The notes below the pieces were generated by a model. The model was not told the origin of the DNA. It did no database searches and saw only the letters and a list, made by a program, of their open reading frames with translations. The position numbers were made by a program, and so were the translations under genes. Below, piece after piece: positions 62,651 to 64,000 of a stretch of DNA of 64,000 bases. This DNA is from Sulfurimonas sp. HSL3-1. GTDB lineage: Bacteria; Campylobacterota; Campylobacteria; Campylobacterales; Sulfurimonadaceae. The DNA is taken from positions 744,001-808,000 of the forward strand of contig NZ_CP147920.1 of the NCBI RefSeq assembly GCF_039645995.1, written 5' to 3'. Within the stretch, counting starts at the first letter, position 1; each line of letters opens with the position of its first letter.

Positions 62651-63879
62651 GCGCGGGATGTTCTGGCGGCATGCAGGCCTGCCAGGTAGCCGCTTCCCCA
62701 GGCAAAGTGGAAGTTGAATCCTCCGCGATGTCCGGTAATGTCGATGACTTCCCCGGCAAAATAGAGTCCCTCCGCCTTGCGCGATGCCATCGTCCCCGGG
62801 TCGATCTCCTCCGTGGCGACCCCGCCGCCGGCGACTTCGGCATGCTGGTAGCCGTGGGTGCCGCTCACCGTAAACGGCCACTGTTTGATGATATAGGCGA
62901 TCTTCTTGGCCGTTTTGGCGTTGAGCTCGCCGCAGCGCTGCTCCGCAGAGAGCTTCTGGGCCAGGAGCAGCGGGCGGATCAGTTTGCGCGGCAGCAGCCC
63001 ACCCAGCAGGTCGGCGAGGGTGTCGTCGGGGATCAACTTCGCCATCTGTTCGAGCTGCGCCGCCAGTGACTGCGCGGTAAAACGGGGGAGCAGGTCTACT
63101 TTCAGCGTGACGTATTCAAAATCGCGTAGGGCCCTGGAGACGGCGTGGGAGAGGTCGAGGACGGCAAAGCCGGAGACGCCGTAGCGGGTAAACAGCAAGT
63201 CGCCTTCCTCCTCCTGGAGGGGCTGGTTGTCAACGAACAGCGTCACCCGCGCCGTCGTCTTGGTTCCGGCCATCTTCTCCAGCCCCGAAGCTTCCAGATG
63301 CAGCCCCACCAGAGAGGGGAAGGGGGGGACGATACGGTGGCCGAAATGTTCGGCCATGGTCATCCCGCTTTCGTTGCCGCCCAATTGCGGCGCTGCGGGA
63401 GAGCCTGTCGCGATGATCAGGCGTTCATAACGTCGTGTCTCCTCCCGAACCGACAGGGTAAACATATTTCCTTCTTTTTCGATGCGGGTGACGGTGGCAT
63501 TGTTTTCAAACCGCACCCCCCGGTGCTGTGCCGCCCGGATCAGTGCGGACTGCACGGAACGGGCTTCCTGGCTCATGGGGTAGCACTTCCCGTCCTCTTT
63601 GACTTCCAGCAGCAGCCCGATGCGTTTGCAGAAACGTTCGAACGCGGTGAAGTTCATCGCCTCCAGCGCCGTTGCCGCGAAGGCGGGGGCTTCCCCTTCA
63701 TAATCTTCGATACCGGTCGCGCGGTTGATGATGTTGCAGCGGCCGTTGCCCGAGGCGAGGATTTTCTTGCCGGGTTCGCCGTTCTGCTCGTAAACCGTGA
63801 CCTCTGCACCCGCTTCCGCCGCCGTGATGGCCGCCATCAGTCCCGCGGCGCCGCCGCCGATAATTGCGATCGTACTCAT
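62647..63879 (-). CDS. HI0933/BaiN-like NAD(P)/FAD-dependent oxidoreductase
   Basis: 410 residues. N-terminal FAD-binding motif IGGGAAGLMAAITAAEAGAEVTVYEQN, KILASGNGRCNIINRATG and LIIATGSPAAPQLGGNESGMTMAEHFGH are family signatures; the C-terminal FAD contact GLYFAGEVIDITGHRGGFNFHFAWGSGYLAG is complete. Family function in most bacteria is unclear; BaiN is a bile-acid oxidoreductase. A minus-strand TACAAT lies at 63886-63891. Confidence 0.92.
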   Translation of the reverse strand: MSTIAIIGGGAAGLMAAITAAEAGAEVTVYEQNGEPGKKILASGNGRCNIINRATGIEDYEGEAPAFAATALEAMNFTAFERFCKRIGLLLEVKEDGKCYPMSQEARSVQSALIRAAQHRGVRFENNATVTRIEKEGNMFTLSVREETRRYERLIIATGSPAAPQLGGNESGMTMAEHFGHRIVPPFPSLVGLHLEASGLEKMAGTKTTARVTLFVDNQPLQEEEGDLLFTRYGVSGFAVLDLSHAVSRALRDFEYVTLKVDLLPRFTAQSLAAQLEQMAKLIPDDTLADLLGGLLPRKLIRPLLLAQKLSAEQRCGELNAKTAKKIAYIIKQWPFTVSGTHGYQHAEVAGGGVATEEIDPGTMASRKAEGLYFAGEVIDITGHRGGFNFHFAWGSGYLAGLHAARTSRA

Positions 63880-63885
63880 AAAGGG

Positions 63886-63891
63886 ATTGTA
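63886..63891 (-). promoter_or_regulatory. -10 box of the HI0933-like flavoprotein gene
   Basis: TACAAT on the minus strand, 7 bases upstream of the start codon, which leaves almost no leader; an upstream alternative cannot be excluded. Confidence 0.4.
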
Positions 63892-63952
63892 GTGGCTGTC
63901 GGGTTAGTTTCGGATTAGTCTTGGAAAAGAATAAGGGGAGAAAAAAAGAAAA

Positions 63953-63968
63953 GGCACCCGAGGGTGCC
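63953..63968 (-). terminator. Intrinsic terminator of a minus-strand gene entering from the right
   Basis: GGCACCC (63953-63959) pairs perfectly with GGGTGCC (63962-63968). On the minus strand it is followed by TTTTCTTTTTTT, a good T-tract. Confidence 0.75.
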
Positions 63969-63982
63969 CGAAGGCGGCGGAA

Positions 63983-64000
63983 TTAATTCCAGCCGTCTTT
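63983..64000 (-). CDS. Possible C-terminal end of a gene entering from the right
   Basis: On the minus strand the last codons read K-D-G-W-N then TAA at 63983-63985, 14 bases before the strong terminator at 63953-63968. Only five residues are visible, so identity and even frame are uncertain. Confidence 0.35.
   Translation of the reverse strand, partial: KDGWN

Overview
The window comes from a free-living Campylobacterota (former Epsilonproteobacteria) chromosome, most like Sulfurimonas or a close relative but GC-rich. Three things point there. The gene order fmt-birA-parA-parB-atpF'-atpF-atpH-atpA-atpG-atpD-atpC-tolQ-tolR-tolA-tolB-pal is the order known from Helicobacter and Sulfurimonas. 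The ATP synthase has split b and b' subunits with the a and c subunits absent. The mutS gene is of the MutS7 type with a C-terminal HNH nuclease domain. Promoters show a good TATAAT-like -10 box and no clear -35, as is usual in this phylum. No rRNA, tRNA, insertion sequence, CRISPR array or phage gene was seen.

Layout. 1-8.4 kb: ftsY (cut by the window edge) with a TlpA-like thioredoxin, folate cyclo-ligase, RNase Y, a stand-alone CZB protein, a haem-binding DUF3365 protein, a cation efflux pump, DUF2231, cmoB with a thioesterase, and a DUF302 lipoprotein. 8.5-16.9 kb: mutS7, dapE, an unusual HATPase-GNAT fusion, an M20 amidohydrolase, a thiol protein and ridA. 16.9-17.35 kb: a 490-bp non-coding stretch with two large structured elements. 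17.4-23.1 kb: rplU-rpmA-obgE-proB-fmt-birA-parA-parB, tightly packed. 23.2-33.5 kb: one long block for F1Fo ATP synthase and the Tol-Pal envelope system. 33.6-44.7 kb: slyD, fabD, a nitrilase-family enzyme, dbpA, mtnN, a TtcA-like enzyme, rhodanese, a ChaN-like lipoprotein, a transporter and mutY.

44.8-48.4 kb holds a probable GEMM-I (cyclic di-GMP) riboswitch, a terminator-like expression platform and a 1079-residue secreted surface protein with SpaA-like repeats. 48.5-53.7 kb has small envelope and hypothetical genes, an orphan ParA-type ATPase, a sodium:solute symporter and an isoprenylcysteine methyltransferase-like protein. 53.7-59.0 kb is different: AT-richer, all genes on the minus strand, small and mostly of unknown function, separated by related imperfect inverted repeats that behave as integron attC sites. 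No integrase lies in the window, so this looks like a cassette array without integrase (CALIN). 59.3-64 kb returns to core-like genes: an EI24 protein, YtfJ, DUF3137 with LemA, acylphosphatase and a flavoprotein.

Most interesting: the integrase-less cassette array, the riboswitch-controlled surface protein, the structured element upstream of rplU, MutS7, and a TtcA homologue that lacks one of its three cluster cysteines.
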